DNA of 64,000 bases from Saccharomycopsis crataegensis (taxonomy: Eukaryota > Ascomycota > Saccharomycetes > Ascoideales > Saccharomycopsidaceae): contig NW_027043831.1 of the NCBI RefSeq assembly GCF_037102585.1, positions 558,001-622,000 of the forward strand. The letters run 5' to 3'. Position numbers and translations under genes: made by a program. Position 1 is the first letter of the stretch, and each line of letters starts with the position of its first letter. The notes beneath the pieces were generated by a model, which made no database searches, was not told where the DNA came from, and saw nothing but the letters and a program-made list of their open reading frames with translations. Below are positions 31,449 through 42,525 of the stretch, piece by piece.

Positions 31449-31672
31449 GGGTAAAAATAATTTATGTGATCACTTAGGTTGGGAGATGATAGTAAATTAT
31501 GAATATTTTATATTGATATATTCGAAGTGAGTTTTCACGAATGAGGATATGGACATATATCATAAAGTTATATAAATTTTTTATATCAGTCATGTAAGTT
31601 TTATCTATAAATTATAGTATTTATCATCTGCAATGCCCCAAACATAGAATTTAAAAGCAACAAAAATATAAA
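30626..31672. other. intergenic region upstream of the 534-residue protein gene
   Basis: About 1 kb between this gene's start and the PHO8 3' end. The right boundary of the duplicated unit (31418-31448) falls here. No further gene is supported. Confidence 0.45.
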
Positions 31673-33576
31673 TCATCTAACATAATTTTCCCAAACTTTT
31701 TGTTCTATCTTTTTTAGCAAAGTTTCATCATTTGTTTCAACTATTTCTTCCCCCAAGAAAATTTCCATCTGCTTCAAATCTGGGGCGTGTTTAGTGTCTT
31801 TTATTAATTCTGTGACTTCGTCAAGATCGACTCCATCAATGATATCGGCCATGAATCCACCAATTTCGGTATTTTCATGGTTGCCTGATAACGATCCCAA
31901 AATCTTGTTATGCACTTCTGGTGATGATCCATGACCGTAAATATTCACATCGACAGCAGAATGACCATGTGTAGACCAACCAATCTGAGCACGAACGTTG
32001 ATGAGATTCACAAGATGGTCCATTAAAGAGGTCATTGGTAATGGCGCATCACCGGAAGCTTTGAAATCCTCCTTGGTCTTTGGAGACGTGACTTTCAATA
32101 ACCCATCAATTTCTCTGGTGCTGAGGTCGGAGATCCCGAAGTTCTCACTGATTTCATCAACCAAGTATTTCTTCAAATCGTCACCTTGCAAAATACTCTC
32201 TCTTAAATCACTCTTGATTTTTCTATTCACGTATTCAGCAGTATGGGTGACGTTGTTGAGGACTTCAGGAAGCCATAGGTAATCAGGATATGAATGATGT
32301 ATTTGCCTAGCAACGGAAAGCCCACCGGTCTCATGATCACTGGTACTAATCATGATGGTATCAGCTTCATCGGAAACCGAGTCGGCCCAGTCCTTGACCG
32401 CCTGGAACGCTTCATCAAATGCCAAAACTTCGTTGACTTGCGCGGCTGGGTCATTGAAATGGCCACCATGGTCAATTCTTGAGCCTTCAATGAGGATAAA
32501 CAACCCTTTTTCATTAGCTGGGTTAGAATGAAGCAAGTTCAAAGCAGTGATGGACAGCTCGGCGAGGGATGGATGTACAGAATCGTCACGGTCCAATTCA
32601 AATGGAATGTCTCTGTCGGCCATCAATGCAAGTAATGGTAAAGGAATCTCTTCACCCTCGTTGATTTTACCCATATTTAATTTATCGAACTCGGTACGGT
32701 TACCAACATAAGTCCAGCCATCATCGACGGCCTCTTGAAGCAAGTTTCTATTGTCATCACGGCATCCATAATAGTGGCATCTCCCACCACCAATCATCAC
32801 ATCAACCATTCTTCCCAAAGAATACTGACCCAATTGGTGTTCGGCAATCAAGTCTTGTTGGGAACGATAATCGGTATGTGCCGAGAAAGCTGCTGGGGTG
32901 GCGTCGGTGATACTGGTGGTGACCACTAAACCGGTCATGAATCCTTGAAGCTTTAATGCTTCAAGGACAGTGCCACATGGTTTCTTATCTGGAAACACAC
33001 CAATGGCTCCATTATATGACTTGGCGGCACATGAGAAAGCAGTAGCCCCCGCAGCAGAATCTGTGACAAGAGAGTTCAGAGACATAGTACGAGATGAGCC
33101 GATGAGATGCTTATCGAGAACCAACGTGTCGTTGATCGGAAGATCATATTTGAATTGGCGGAAAGATCTGGTTAAGGATAAGGACGCAGGACCCATACCA
33201 TCAGTGACAAAGAAAATTATATTAGTTTTCTTTGGTTTTTGTTTTGGCAGGAATAAAGTATGAGTTGTGCCAAAGATCACTAGACGAGTTAGTATCGATG
33301 TAGGATACACAAGGAATGCTTAACTTGAGGAAATAGAAAAAAGACAAGCACAAGACATAAGAATCATTTGATTTCATTCAGATAACTCTTCGAAATCTTT
33401 TAAACATTAACAAGGGAAATGAGTAGAATATCATGAATATACGCACAACTGAACAATATCAAAATAAACACATATCTCTTGAAAGAGGGTTTCTTTTTTC
33501 CATTACTGCTGTGTTGATCGAGTAATGGGGAGTTTTCCAGGGTGGGAAGCAAGGAAGGAGAGTTGGATTTTGTCAT
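31673..33576 (-). CDS. PHO8: vacuolar alkaline phosphatase Pho8, two exons
   Basis: Non-specific phosphomonoesterase of the vacuole membrane. Exon 2 (33279-31673) holds the catalytic domain: metal site DGMG in FFVTDGMGPASLS, nucleophile Ser in DSAAGATAF, EGSRIDHGGHFND, TSDHETGG and THGHSAVDVN, all as in S. cerevisiae Pho8. This exon alone has no ATG and no membrane anchor. Upstream, ATG 33576 opens 43 codons (MTKSNSPSLLPTLENSPLL..., basic KKKPSFKR, then YVFILILFS), a cytosolic tail with a di-leucine-like ENSPLL and the start of a transmembrane helix. An intron at 33446-33280 (GTGCGT ... TACTAAC ... CTAG) joins the frames and completes the helix. The spliced protein is 578 residues; S. cerevisiae has 566. 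The 5' site is non-canonical and could differ by a few bases. Confidence 0.9.
33280..33446 (-). other. PHO8 intron
   Basis: 167 nt. Branch point TACTAAC at 33294-33288, 3' site CTAG at 33283-33280, 5' site GTGCGT at 33446-33441. The phase is 1 on both sides, and the junction gives a Leu codon within the membrane helix. Confidence 0.75.
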
Positions 33577-35618
33577 TGATGGTCGATGCCTTTATTCTTC
33601 TGGTTGTCAGAGGGGAATAAGAATTCAAAAAGATAAGAAAATCTCTTTATCAGATAAGATATAGAAAAAAAAAAAAAAAAGAAAAGAGAAGAATAGGAGG
33701 AGTCGCCAATAGTCACGTGGTTATAATGCTGATCGACTAAATTGGAGGAAACACGAGGGTAGAAGCACTAACAGACCACTGGACTATATGGCTTGATGAT
33801 CATGGTTTGTTTTACTCTTTATTATTTGCCGCTCTCGTATCATTTTATGTTTTCATCTTTAAAAGAATTATCCTTCGGGGTGATGATTTCGGGGTGCTCT
33901 AGCAAACGAATGGTAGACAGAAAAACTTGTATATTCCCCAATTCTTTGTACCGCCAATGACCCTGGTGCAAACAACATATAGTTTATTATATACCATACA
34001 CAGGCGATAAGAGACTCTACATAATCTCACAATATTGAGTGCTGGGACATGGGGGATTTCAGTTACAACCTCCCCCTCGATAACGGTAACCATCGGGTAC
34101 TGTCAAAATATCGAGCAGGATAGATGTAAATGTAACATCCTAGATTACGCAAGTTACTATAGTTTAAATTGAGTGATTTAAATTTTGTAACTCAGTGATA
34201 GAGTCATCAAATTGTCCGCTTAGTAACATTGTCATCATTAATCATATATTTTTGGTACCTCTTCATTTATTCGTTTATTGATTTACTTTTTTTTTTGCTT
34301 GTTTTTTTTTTTTTCGTAGCTATTCACAGCACTTTTTATGCTGTTATGCTGAGAGTTACAAGGATGACCACTGGACACTGCCTAATGTCAACAGTATCCT
34401 GGCTGGCTTCGTACCATGATGTGTGTATGTACTTGTTGTATGGAAAATTATATACGAATGGGATTCCTTGATGATTAATCCTGTTGTTTTGGACAACCAG
34501 ATATCGCACAAACCAACCAGAGCAGAGCAAAGTGCTGTGCATTGAAAGTTTTCGCACTGCAGAAAATAAAATTTTGCTTCTGGAAACTTGCATATGTGAT
34601 GCTTCCATATTGCCGTCTGATAATTTCTTATCGATTAATGGAGCATTATCTGTAAATCGCATAAACAGTTGTTGTCTTGAGATCAATTCACGAATAACTC
34701 GACAAAAGTAAAGAGCGAGGAAAAAAAAGAAAGAAAAAGAAAGAAGAAAAGGTAGGAAAAGAAAAAGAAAAAATAAACCCTATGAGATTTTTTCCTTCGG
34801 AATTTTTAATTTCCCGCGCAATGATAATATTTTCCCACTCAATAATAATATGGGATATCCTCCCCCATGACTCCCAATTGTCATTAATAATTTCGGCGAC
34901 TCATATAGTGACAAAAAAACAATGCGTTGCACATGTGCGGGTGCCGTGTCTTCCTTTACCTTATTTCCCCTGCTGCCCAATGAAATCATCACAAGACAAC
35001 TTTTCACTGGTCAAGGTTTCGTCATTTTTGCTCTTAAAAATTTTTGCGCGGCACCGTCCCAGAGTGCTGGTGTACACCCCCTCGCCCCCACCTGCATCGC
35101 CTCACCACCCATCATCACCCTGGTGGCATTTTTTCTGGCAGGAAAGGCGGGGCCAACAGAAATAACGGATAGCTCAACAAGCAAATAGAATAGCTCTATC
35201 TTTTATCGTGACCGTTGAATTGTCCTCTATCCTCTCATATTTCATTATTTATTTTGCACTTAGCTTTCTTTCCAGGAAAAATTTCTTCTTGTCGGAAAAA
35301 ATAAGGTTTTTCAGGCTCATCACGCACCTTCATCATGATACCAGCAGTGGTATGCCTGGACATACATTTTCCTTTCTTTTCTTCTTTTCCTTTCTTTTCC
35401 TTGCTTGCAGTGAACATTTTCCGGCACTTTGTCTCTACAAACAAATATAAATACCCATGGTTGTCCTTCATTAGTCTCCTCAGGAATTTTTCTTTCTTTT
35501 TGCTTTTTTTCAAAAACCTTATCATCTTATCAGATATCTGATACTCAGAAACACTACTATTGACAGATCATAATCATCAGATCGTTTCATATCATTATCA
35601 ATAACTGTGTAACACAAA
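33577..35618. promoter_or_regulatory. divergent upstream region of PHO8 and GAP1
   Basis: About 2 kb. GAP1 side: TATAAATA at 35446-35453 and two CTTATC (GATAAG on the minus strand) at 35518-35523 and 35526-35531, the kind of sites bound by Gln3/Gat1 in nitrogen catabolite repression. They lie between the TATA and the ATG, which is unusual. Polypurine tracts at 33664-33690 and 34715-34780. Minus-strand 33890-34090 was considered as an LTR scrap and not called. No gene is supported. Confidence 0.55.
33714..33719. promoter_or_regulatory. CACGTG(G) Pho4-type site upstream of PHO8
   Basis: TCACGTGG lies 138 bp upstream of the PHO8 ATG. CACGTGG is the high-affinity Pho4 core in S. cerevisiae, where PHO8 is a PHO-regulon gene. 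GATAAG motifs at 33632-33637 and 33653-33658 lie between it and the gene. Confidence 0.6.
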
Positions 35619-37328
35619 ATGAGTGAAAAAGTTCAGTCAAATAACTCTTTTTCCTCGAATAGCGATATCCCTGAATTAAAGGGAGCAACCTTTCATACCC
35701 AACAGTCTCAACAATCCGAAAAGCTTGGACACTGGGAAAGTTTTAAAGACAGTTTCAGAAGACAGCAAGGTCCACAAGAAAAAGGTCCAAAGAAGCAATT
35801 ATCCACCAGACATATCGTAATGATTGCCCTATCCACCGGGGTGGGTACTGGTCTTTGGGTTGGTACCGGTAAATCCTTGGCGGGTGCTGGTCCAGGCTCT
35901 TTGTTGATTGGTTACGCTATTGTTTCTTCTATGATGTATTTCGTCATCGATGCTGCTGGTGAATTGGCCGTGGCTTACGGTGACATTCCTGGGGCCTTCA
36001 ACGCCTACCCTAGAAAGTTTATTGATGAATCTCTTGGGTTTGCTATTGCTTGGAATTATGGTATTCAATGGTTGACTGTGTTTGCTTTGGAATTAGTCAC
36101 TGCCTGTATGACCTTGAAATACTGGACCGAAGTTAACTCTGATATTTTTGTTGCCCCATTTTACTTTCTTGTGGTGTTTATCAACTTCTTCGGTGCCAAA
36201 GGTTATGGTGAAGCGGAATTCTTTTTCAACAGTACCAAATTGATCACTCTTGCTGGGTTCTTCATCTTTGCTCTTTGTATTGATACTGGCAGAGGTGGTG
36301 ACAACGAATACATTGGGGCCAAGTACTGGTCTAATCCCGGGGCTTTCCACCATGGTTTCAAAGGTCTTTGTTCTGTGTTTGTCGCTGCTGCTTTTGCCTT
36401 TGGTGGTACCGAATTTGTTGCCTTAACTGCCGCTGACCAATCTAACCCAAAGAAAGTCATTCCTCAAGCAATCAAGGTTGTCTGTTACAGAATCATCTTT
36501 ATCTTCATGGTTAGTTTGACCATGATCACTATGCTTGTGCCATACAACTCTCCTAAATTGCTTGGCTCCTCTGGTTCTTCTGCTACCCAGGCTTCTCCCT
36601 TTGTCATTGCCGCTGCCTCCCATGGGGTTAAGGTTATTCCTCACATTATTAATAGTGTCATTCTTCTTTCTGTGCTTTCTGTTGCCAACTCTGCAGTGTA
36701 CTCTTCTTCCAGAACTTTACAATCGTTGGCCATTCAAGGGTTTGCTCCAAAGATGTTCAATTACATCGACAAGGCTGGTCGTCCATTGATTGGCTTAATT
36801 ACCGCTTCTCTTTTTGGTTGTATTGCCTTTGTTGCCTCTTCAGATAAACAAGAAGATGTTTTCACCTGGCTCTTGTCTATTTCTGGTTTATCTACAATCT
36901 TCACATTTACTAGCATTTGTCTTTCTCATATTAGATTTAGAAGAGCCATGCGTGTGCAAGGTATTTCTACCAAAGAATTGGGTTATACTGCCACTTTTGG
37001 TGAATGGGGTTCTATTTATGCCAGTGTCCTTAACGTGTTGATTATTATCGCGCAATTCTACATTGCATTATTCCCATTGGGTAGTGATAAACCAAATGCT
37101 TTGAATTTCTTCCAGAATTATTTGGGTGCTGTTGTGTTGATGGTCTTCTATGTCGGCCACAAGCTTTACAGTAAAAACTGGAGACTCTGGATTCCTGCTT
37201 CTGAAATTGATTTGCAATCTGATAGAAAAATCTTTGATACTGACTTGATGGAACAAGAAGAGTTTGAGCAAAAAGAATATGTCAAAAATTCCAATTTCCT
37301 TGTTAAGGTGCAAAACTTCTTTTGCTAA
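35619..37328 (+). CDS. GAP1: general amino-acid permease, Gap1-like (YAT family)
   Basis: A 569-residue plasma-membrane proton/amino-acid symporter with 12 predicted membrane segments. The first helix region is STRHIVMIALSTGVGTGLWVGTGKSLAGAGP. Other family segments are YPRKFIDESLGFAIAWNYGIQWL, NFFGAKGYGEAEFFFNSTKLIT, GLCSVFVAAAFAFGGTEFVALTAADQSNP, LSVLSVANSAVYSSSRTL and WLLSISGLSTIFTFTSICLSHIRFRRAM. It matches S. cerevisiae Gap1 through its length and ends VKVQNFFC, like the YRIWNFWC end of Gap1. Two Lys in the N-tail (residues 4 and 21) are candidate ubiquitination sites. Other broad-range YAT members (Agp-type) remain possible. Possible GATA-factor sites upstream would fit nitrogen control. 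Confidence 0.87.
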   Translation: MSEKVQSNNSFSSNSDIPELKGATFHTQQSQQSEKLGHWESFKDSFRRQQGPQEKGPKKQLSTRHIVMIALSTGVGTGLWVGTGKSLAGAGPGSLLIGYAIVSSMMYFVIDAAGELAVAYGDIPGAFNAYPRKFIDESLGFAIAWNYGIQWLTVFALELVTACMTLKYWTEVNSDIFVAPFYFLVVFINFFGAKGYGEAEFFFNSTKLITLAGFFIFALCIDTGRGGDNEYIGAKYWSNPGAFHHGFKGLCSVFVAAAFAFGGTEFVALTAADQSNPKKVIPQAIKVVCYRIIFIFMVSLTMITMLVPYNSPKLLGSSGSSATQASPFVIAAASHGVKVIPHIINSVILLSVLSVANSAVYSSSRTLQSLAIQGFAPKMFNYIDKAGRPLIGLITASLFGCIAFVASSDKQEDVFTWLLSISGLSTIFTFTSICLSHIRFRRAMRVQGISTKELGYTATFGEWGSIYASVLNVLIIIAQFYIALFPLGSDKPNALNFFQNYLGAVVLMVFYVGHKLYSKNWRLWIPASEIDLQSDRKIFDTDLMEQEEFEQKEYVKNSNFLVKVQNFFC

Positions 37329-38701
37329 GGATGAATCAGATGCAAGAAAATAAAACTATAGAACATAATTATAAAGGGGGAAGGTATCATTACATACTCT
37401 TTTCATTTTGCATATTCAATTATATTATTATAAACTTTCATGGATTTCCTTTTTTTTTTTTATTTATTTATTTGTTCACTTCTTTAACTACCCAATTTTC
37501 CCAACTCGTTGACATTTTTCATTTTTATGACTACATTTTTTTCTTTTCATGATATTTTTTTCTGTTCAATTTTCAAATACTTGTTTGCTTGATGATTCAT
37601 TTGAATCAATCTTTTTTTTTTTTCATATATTATTATTAGCATGGTTACCACTTCATTTTTATTTTCCTTCAGTTGATGATTGTTATTTTATTTATTTTTC
37701 TGCTGTTTTTTATACACTAGCTTATGAGAACGTGAAATATTACTACGAACCATTTCTTTCAATCTTGGTCAAACATGTATACATGGTCTTACTGCATTTT
37801 TATATTAACATTATCATACAGTTGCTTGTAAAAAATTTTCACACCTTGGCAACCAAAGAAATTGTTTCTTTTTTTCCGATAGTAATAATCTGACTGCGGG
37901 AAGCACCAATGAAAATTTTTATTTGCTGGTATGCATCCATTTCTTAGGGGGAAGCAGAAAGCAGCGGCCATTAAGTTGTATCATTCTGATCTTTCATCTT
38001 TTCTATTCAATGACTTCGCTTCCTTCTTTTCTAAAATAGAATGAATGAAGTAGTGACTTCTAACGACAATAAAGGTTGTTAGAGGAGCAATGATGTTTCT
38101 TATATTATAAATAATGCCAATGTAACAGTTCTGTCTCAATCATAAGGTTTTCACTCAAGGTGATTATGATAGCAGAAGAGAGAGACAGATTCAAGAAATG
38201 TGTATCAAATGCAAAATCAACTGCCCAGTCAGTCAAGAAGCTTTAATTGGTAGTTGCTTAACCTTTTGGGCACAACTATATAAAGTGAAAGTATCAAAAG
38301 CAGTGCATACTAGAAGTTTTGGTTGTGCATGTATCTCACAATAGTAAAATACCTCCAATCGCAACAATATTCTACTAAATATCTGGCAGTTAAAAGGTAA
38401 ATCAGTTCCATGAAGAGCATTATCCTCTAGGCTCAAAACACCAATGCTCAGAATATCAAAAAGGCAGAAGAGAGGACAAAAGCTACAAAAGTATTTAGTT
38501 TATGAGCCCATGACTGTTGAGCCCTGTTGAGAGGCCTGTACTACAGGAAGACGGAAAATACAAATTAATACCCCAAGTCTTGCAGGCTTTAAATTTCATA
38601 GTAAAACTTTAAGGTTGTCAATTTTCACAATAATCGAGCCTTTCAACATGTTACCTCAATCTGCACCTTAGCATTGGTATGTGTCACTGGCGATATTCCA
38701 A
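37329..38701. other. intergenic region downstream of GAP1
   Basis: About 1.4 kb, T-rich in its first half (37440-37720). Frames at 37322-37893 are Phe/Tyr-rich chance products of T-runs. No gene or RNA seen. Confidence 0.5.
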
Positions 38702-39009
38702 GGAGGGTAACGGCTATCGATAATACATCTGTCACTAGCATCGCAACTCCTGATGTAATTGATACGAAGAACCATGGTAGTGGATTGAAACGTGCCATCA
38801 CTGAAAAAACTCCAATGAAGGGAGGTTATATACAAGAATTATTAAGAGCGAGAGACATATTGCTTTATGGGGCTTGTTCGCAGAATGAATTTTTAATATG
38901 ATTTCTATAGGAATTATATTACTTATAAGTAAAACTCTAATTTATGAACCGCTATCTAAATTATTGACCAAGAAATGTAGATACCTATGAGAGCCTTCAA
39001 AGTTTTAGT
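38702..39009 (+). pseudogene. internally deleted, inverted copy of the 28912-31448 unit
   Basis: 38702-38735 matches the complement of 31448-31418 (GGAGGGTAACGGCTATCGAT core). 38732-39009 matches the complement of 29194-28912, including about 55 codons of the C-terminus (TPDVIDTKNHGS... to SQNEFLI) and the 3' flank. The join is at ACAGA, present at both source points (29190-29194 and 31418-31422), so about 2.2 kb is missing. Substitutions since the copy are modest, so it is not ancient. Confidence 0.75.
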
Positions 39010-39870
39010 TGATTAATCAGTATCCGAACGATGCAAAAGGCATGTGCTACGAGATATGAGAAACCTCATAGTTGAACAAACACTATCTGACTCCAGAGTG
39101 GTGACCTGTTTTACACTGCTGGGGGTAGAACAAAAAAAGCCTGCTACTTCATGAACTGGAATTGAATTGATGTTCTTGTAAAGGCATCGAAATATTGATT
39201 TAGCGCCTCAATCGCAAATGTCATATTGTTAATATTGTTGCAAAATTATATTTCTATTGTAAACTCTACTTTCCAATGCGCTCATTTATTAGATTAATCC
39301 CAATTGGCGACTGACTTGGGCTCGGTTCCTGACTTACCCTTACCATCTCCATAGTCTGCCTAGTCGTCAGATACCATATAATATTTAGAATAAGCAAGGA
39401 TAAGATAAGTGATAAGATAGATTGTTAGATATCACATAACATGCGCAGACTTATAGGTTAACATGAAATAAGCTATCTTATTTTAGCGAACCATCACTAC
39501 TTTCTGTTGAGTAAACAACATTATTGAATTTCTGCTGCTTGATACTTATGCAGGTATGTTGAAGGGATGTGCCGGGTGAAACGTGAAACAGTACATCACA
39601 TATGACACCTCTACAGCAACATTTATGGTCTTCACTCTCAAATATATCAGAAAGCTGCACTGGAATCAATTTTCTGAATTATTGTGAAGTTATTGCCATT
39701 TTTGTTGCAAAGGGTTGATATCTATTGAAGGCCTACTGTGTATGTAGTTGTCTTCCTCTTCTTTTTTTTTTTTTTTTCATTCTTCTTAGTATCATTTATA
39801 ATTTTCATAGTGTCAGGACATACCGCTCTGGTGGTATTTAATTGAACATTGACGAATGGCGTCCGGTGTA
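39010..39870. other. intergenic region, no gene recognised
   Basis: Includes three overlapping or adjacent GATAAG motifs at 39399-39416, listed separately, and a T-run at 39764-39778. The minus-strand frame at 39478-39669 has no supporting features. Confidence 0.45.
39399..39416. promoter_or_regulatory. triple GATAAG cluster
   Basis: GATAAG occurs at 39399-39404, 39404-39409 and 39411-39416, a dense array of GATA-factor sites. The nearest downstream gene start is the dehydratase, about 1.1 kb away, which is far for a yeast promoter. Confidence 0.4.
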
Positions 39871-40330
39871 CCTACTGGACAACAATAGCCTATAAAATAG
39901 CCTACGTAGTAGTAGATGATATAGTCTAGCCTATGAAAAAGCTGATCTACTTAAGGATAGAGTTATCTTCTGAAAGCATATAGTTAGAAGGTAGAATACA
40001 GAGAACAACAATAAAACAACTTGGAGCCCAAACGACAACTATCTTAGCGTAGTGTCTGCTAACTCCTCCAACAACCCTTCTGCTAGTGTTCCTGAAGGAT
40101 CACTTCAAGATGGCCTGACTGGTAATACAGTTCTGTCGCGACACATAGCTTTAGTCCCGTAGAAAGCCTTGCAATAGTTTTAGGGGGCTCTTTTAATTTA
40201 TTTTGTGTTTGCATATGTATGTTAATGCCAGTATCAGCATGTCAGGTGTGATGTGCCCCACCTTCAGGGGGAAGAAGAAATGTGGGGAGACTGTGACTGT
40301 GACTGTATTTCTTTGGCCATCCATGGCGTA
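39870..40330 (+). mobile_element. possible LTR-retrotransposon fossil (Ty1/copia-like), broken
   Basis: A TATA-like LTR-type sequence near 39890-40010 is followed by a short Ser/Asn-rich coding-like segment at about 40055-40160. A purine tract resembling a polypurine primer site (about 40267-40283) then abuts sequence starting TGTGGGGAG. The parts occur in the order expected of a shrunken element. There are no matching long terminal repeats and most of the interior is missing, so this is a broken and probably old remnant, if it is one. Confidence 0.25.
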
Positions 40331-40551
40331 GCGAGATCTCCGGCCAAATAGGTCAACCCTATGCGTACTAAAGAGGCTATTTCAGCTGTTTGTCATGCTG
40401 TTTTTATTTTTATTTTTTTGGTTATCGACTGATTTCTTAATGTTTTAAAATTTATATATATACATAAATATAGGGACCTACTGCTGCCCCCCCGCAATAT
40501 CTCTTTTTTTTTTTTTTTTCTTGCAGAGAATTCTGACAGCATCTTACAAAA

Positions 40552-42525
40552 ATGCCTTGCGAAAATTGTACTTGTGGAGCCAATGGAGACCCACCAGACC
40601 TCTTTTTGGGAAAGCCAAGTGATCCAGAAAGTGAAATCGATTTCTCTGACCCACAATCCCTTGAGCAAGCAACCGTACAAATCCAACAGGCAAAAGAACG
40701 GATCCAGAAATTAGAAGCAGAACTCAACAACAAGAAATCAAAGCAAGCTCCGGGAACCATCAGGTTCAGATCGCGTGATTGGTTCGATGATCCTGACCAT
40801 CCAGACTCAACCGCCCTTCACATTGAACGCTATTTGAATTGGGGACTCTCGCTTCCAGAGATTACCGACCCTACCAAACCAATCATTGGTATAGCCCAAA
40901 GCGGTTCAGATTTGTCGCCTTGCAACAGGCACCATTTGGAGCTTGCTAAAAGAGTCCGCGATGGAATCATTGCCGCCGGGGGCACCCCTTTGGAGTTCCC
41001 TTGTCACCCAATTCAAGAAACTGGTAAGCGCCCAAACGCCGCTCTCGACAGAAACTTGTCATACTTGTCTTTGGTCGAAGCCTTGTTTGGTTATCCCATC
41101 GATGGAGTGGTTCTTTTGACTGGGTGTGATAAGACAACCCCAGCCATGTTGATGGCTGCTTGTACCGTAAACATCCCAACCATTGCTATGAATGTTGGAC
41201 CAATGCTCAATGGCTATTATTATGAGCGTCTCACTGGCTCGGGGACCATTGTATGGGAATCACGTAAGCGTTATGCTGCTGGTGAAATATCTTACGATGA
41301 GTTCTTAGATATAGTTTCCTCTTCAGCTCCTTCGGTAGGCCATTGTAACACCATGGGCACTGCTTCTACCATGAACGCTTTGGCTGAGGCCCTTGGCATG
41401 GGTTTTGGTAGTGCTATTCCTGCTGCCTATCGAGAACGTGGGCAATGTGCTTACCAGACCGGTTTGAGAATTGTTGACTTGACAAAGAAAGACATTAAAC
41501 CAAGTGATATTCTTACCAAAGAAGCCTTTGAGAACGCGATTGCTGCTAACTCTGCCATTGGTGGCAGTACTAATGCTCCGATTCATCTCAATGCTATTGC
41601 CAAGCATATCGGCGTACAACTTGATAATGATGATTGGGAAAGAGTGGGTTATCAGTTACCACTTCTTGTCAATATTCAACCAGCAGGTGAGTTCCTTTGC
41701 GAAGAATACTTCCGTGCTGGTGGCCTTCCAGCGGTGATGGCGGAACTTCTAGATAATGGCAAATTGCCACATCCCGACGCCATGACTGTCACTGGTAAAA
41801 CCTGGAGGGAAATTTGCAAAGGTAAAAACTCTTGGGATCGTCGTGTTATCAAGTCATTTGATAATCCTATGAAGAAAAACTCAGGTTTCTTACATCTTAA
41901 AGGTTCTCTATTTGATTCTGCAATCATGAAGACCTCTGTAATCAGTGAAGAATTTCAAGAGCGCTATTTACTGAACCCAGAAGATCCAAATGCTTTCCAA
42001 GGCCCTTGCTTTGTGTTTGATGGCCCAGAGGATTATCACGCAACCATTGAAACTAAGGAAGTCACTCCCGATGCTATTCTTGTGATCCGTGGAGTCGGTC
42101 CTACTGGATATCCAGGGGCTGCTGAGGTTGTTAACATGGCACCACCAACCAAGTTGTTTAAACAAGGTATTAGTGAATTACCATGTATTGGCGATGGCCG
42201 TCAAAGCGGTACTGCAGGTAGTCCATCGATCCTTAATGCTTCACCTGAAGCAGCCACTGGTGGCAATTTGGCTATTTTGAAAGACGGTGATATCATTCGC
42301 GTGGATTTGAACAAAAGAAGTTGTGATATTTTGATCAGTGAAGAAGAGATTTCCAAACGTTGTAATGCCATGCTGCCTTATAAGTGCCCTGCCTCGCAAA
42401 CTCCATGGCAAGAGATTTACAGAACTTATGTTAGTGAACTTAGCGAAGGAATGGTATTGAAAAACGCGGTGAAATACCAAAGAGTGGCGCAGGTCAGTCA
42501 GCCGTTGCTAAGACATAGTCATTGA
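40552..42525 (+). CDS. IlvD/Edd-family dehydratase, probably a sugar-acid dehydratase
   Basis: A 657-residue protein of the dihydroxy-acid dehydratase/phosphogluconate dehydratase family. Cys124 ([15 protein letters not shown]), Cys192 (TGCDKTTPA) and Cys265 ([11 protein letters not shown]) are the three ligands expected for a [2Fe-2S] cluster. The [19 protein letters not shown] segment and the C-terminal [31 protein letters not shown] are also present. It starts [13 protein letters not shown], with no mitochondrial presequence, so it is unlikely to be mitochondrial Ilv3. The [28 protein letters not shown] segment and the [17 protein letters not shown] loop resemble xylonate/arabonate dehydratases. 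A 65-residue helical N-extension ([20 protein letters not shown]) is unusual. T-rich sequence ending TTGCAG sits 32 bases before the ATG and could be a leader 3' splice site. The substrate is inferred only. Confidence 0.82.
   Translation: MPCENCTCGANGDPPDLFLGKPSDPESEIDFSDPQSLEQATVQIQQAKERIQKLEAELNNKKSKQAPGTIRFRSRDWFDDPDHPDSTALHIERYLNWGLSLPEITDPTKPIIGIAQSGSDLSPCNRHHLELAKRVRDGIIAAGGTPLEFPCHPIQETGKRPNAALDRNLSYLSLVEALFGYPIDGVVLLTGCDKTTPAMLMAACTVNIPTIAMNVGPMLNGYYYERLTGSGTIVWESRKRYAAGEISYDEFLDIVSSSAPSVGHCNTMGTASTMNALAEALGMGFGSAIPAAYRERGQCAYQTGLRIVDLTKKDIKPSDILTKEAFENAIAANSAIGGSTNAPIHLNAIAKHIGVQLDNDDWERVGYQLPLLVNIQPAGEFLCEEYFRAGGLPAVMAELLDNGKLPHPDAMTVTGKTWREICKGKNSWDRRVIKSFDNPMKKNSGFLHLKGSLFDSAIMKTSVISEEFQERYLLNPEDPNAFQGPCFVFDGPEDYHATIETKEVTPDAILVIRGVGPTGYPGAAEVVNMAPPTKLFKQGISELPCIGDGRQSGTAGSPSILNASPEAATGGNLAILKDGDIIRVDLNKRSCDILISEEEISKRCNAMLPYKCPASQTPWQEIYRTYVSELSEGMVLKNAVKYQRVAQVSQPLLRHSH

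Noticed and set aside
33890-34090. Minus-strand purine tract followed by TGTAACTG and a TATA-like run, resembling an LTR boundary
   Set aside because: Only one boundary is visible, with no partner repeat, primer site or coding remnant, so too weak to call.
37322-37893. Phe/Tyr-rich frames downstream of GAP1
   Set aside because: Arise from T-runs in the 3' flank; no conserved features.
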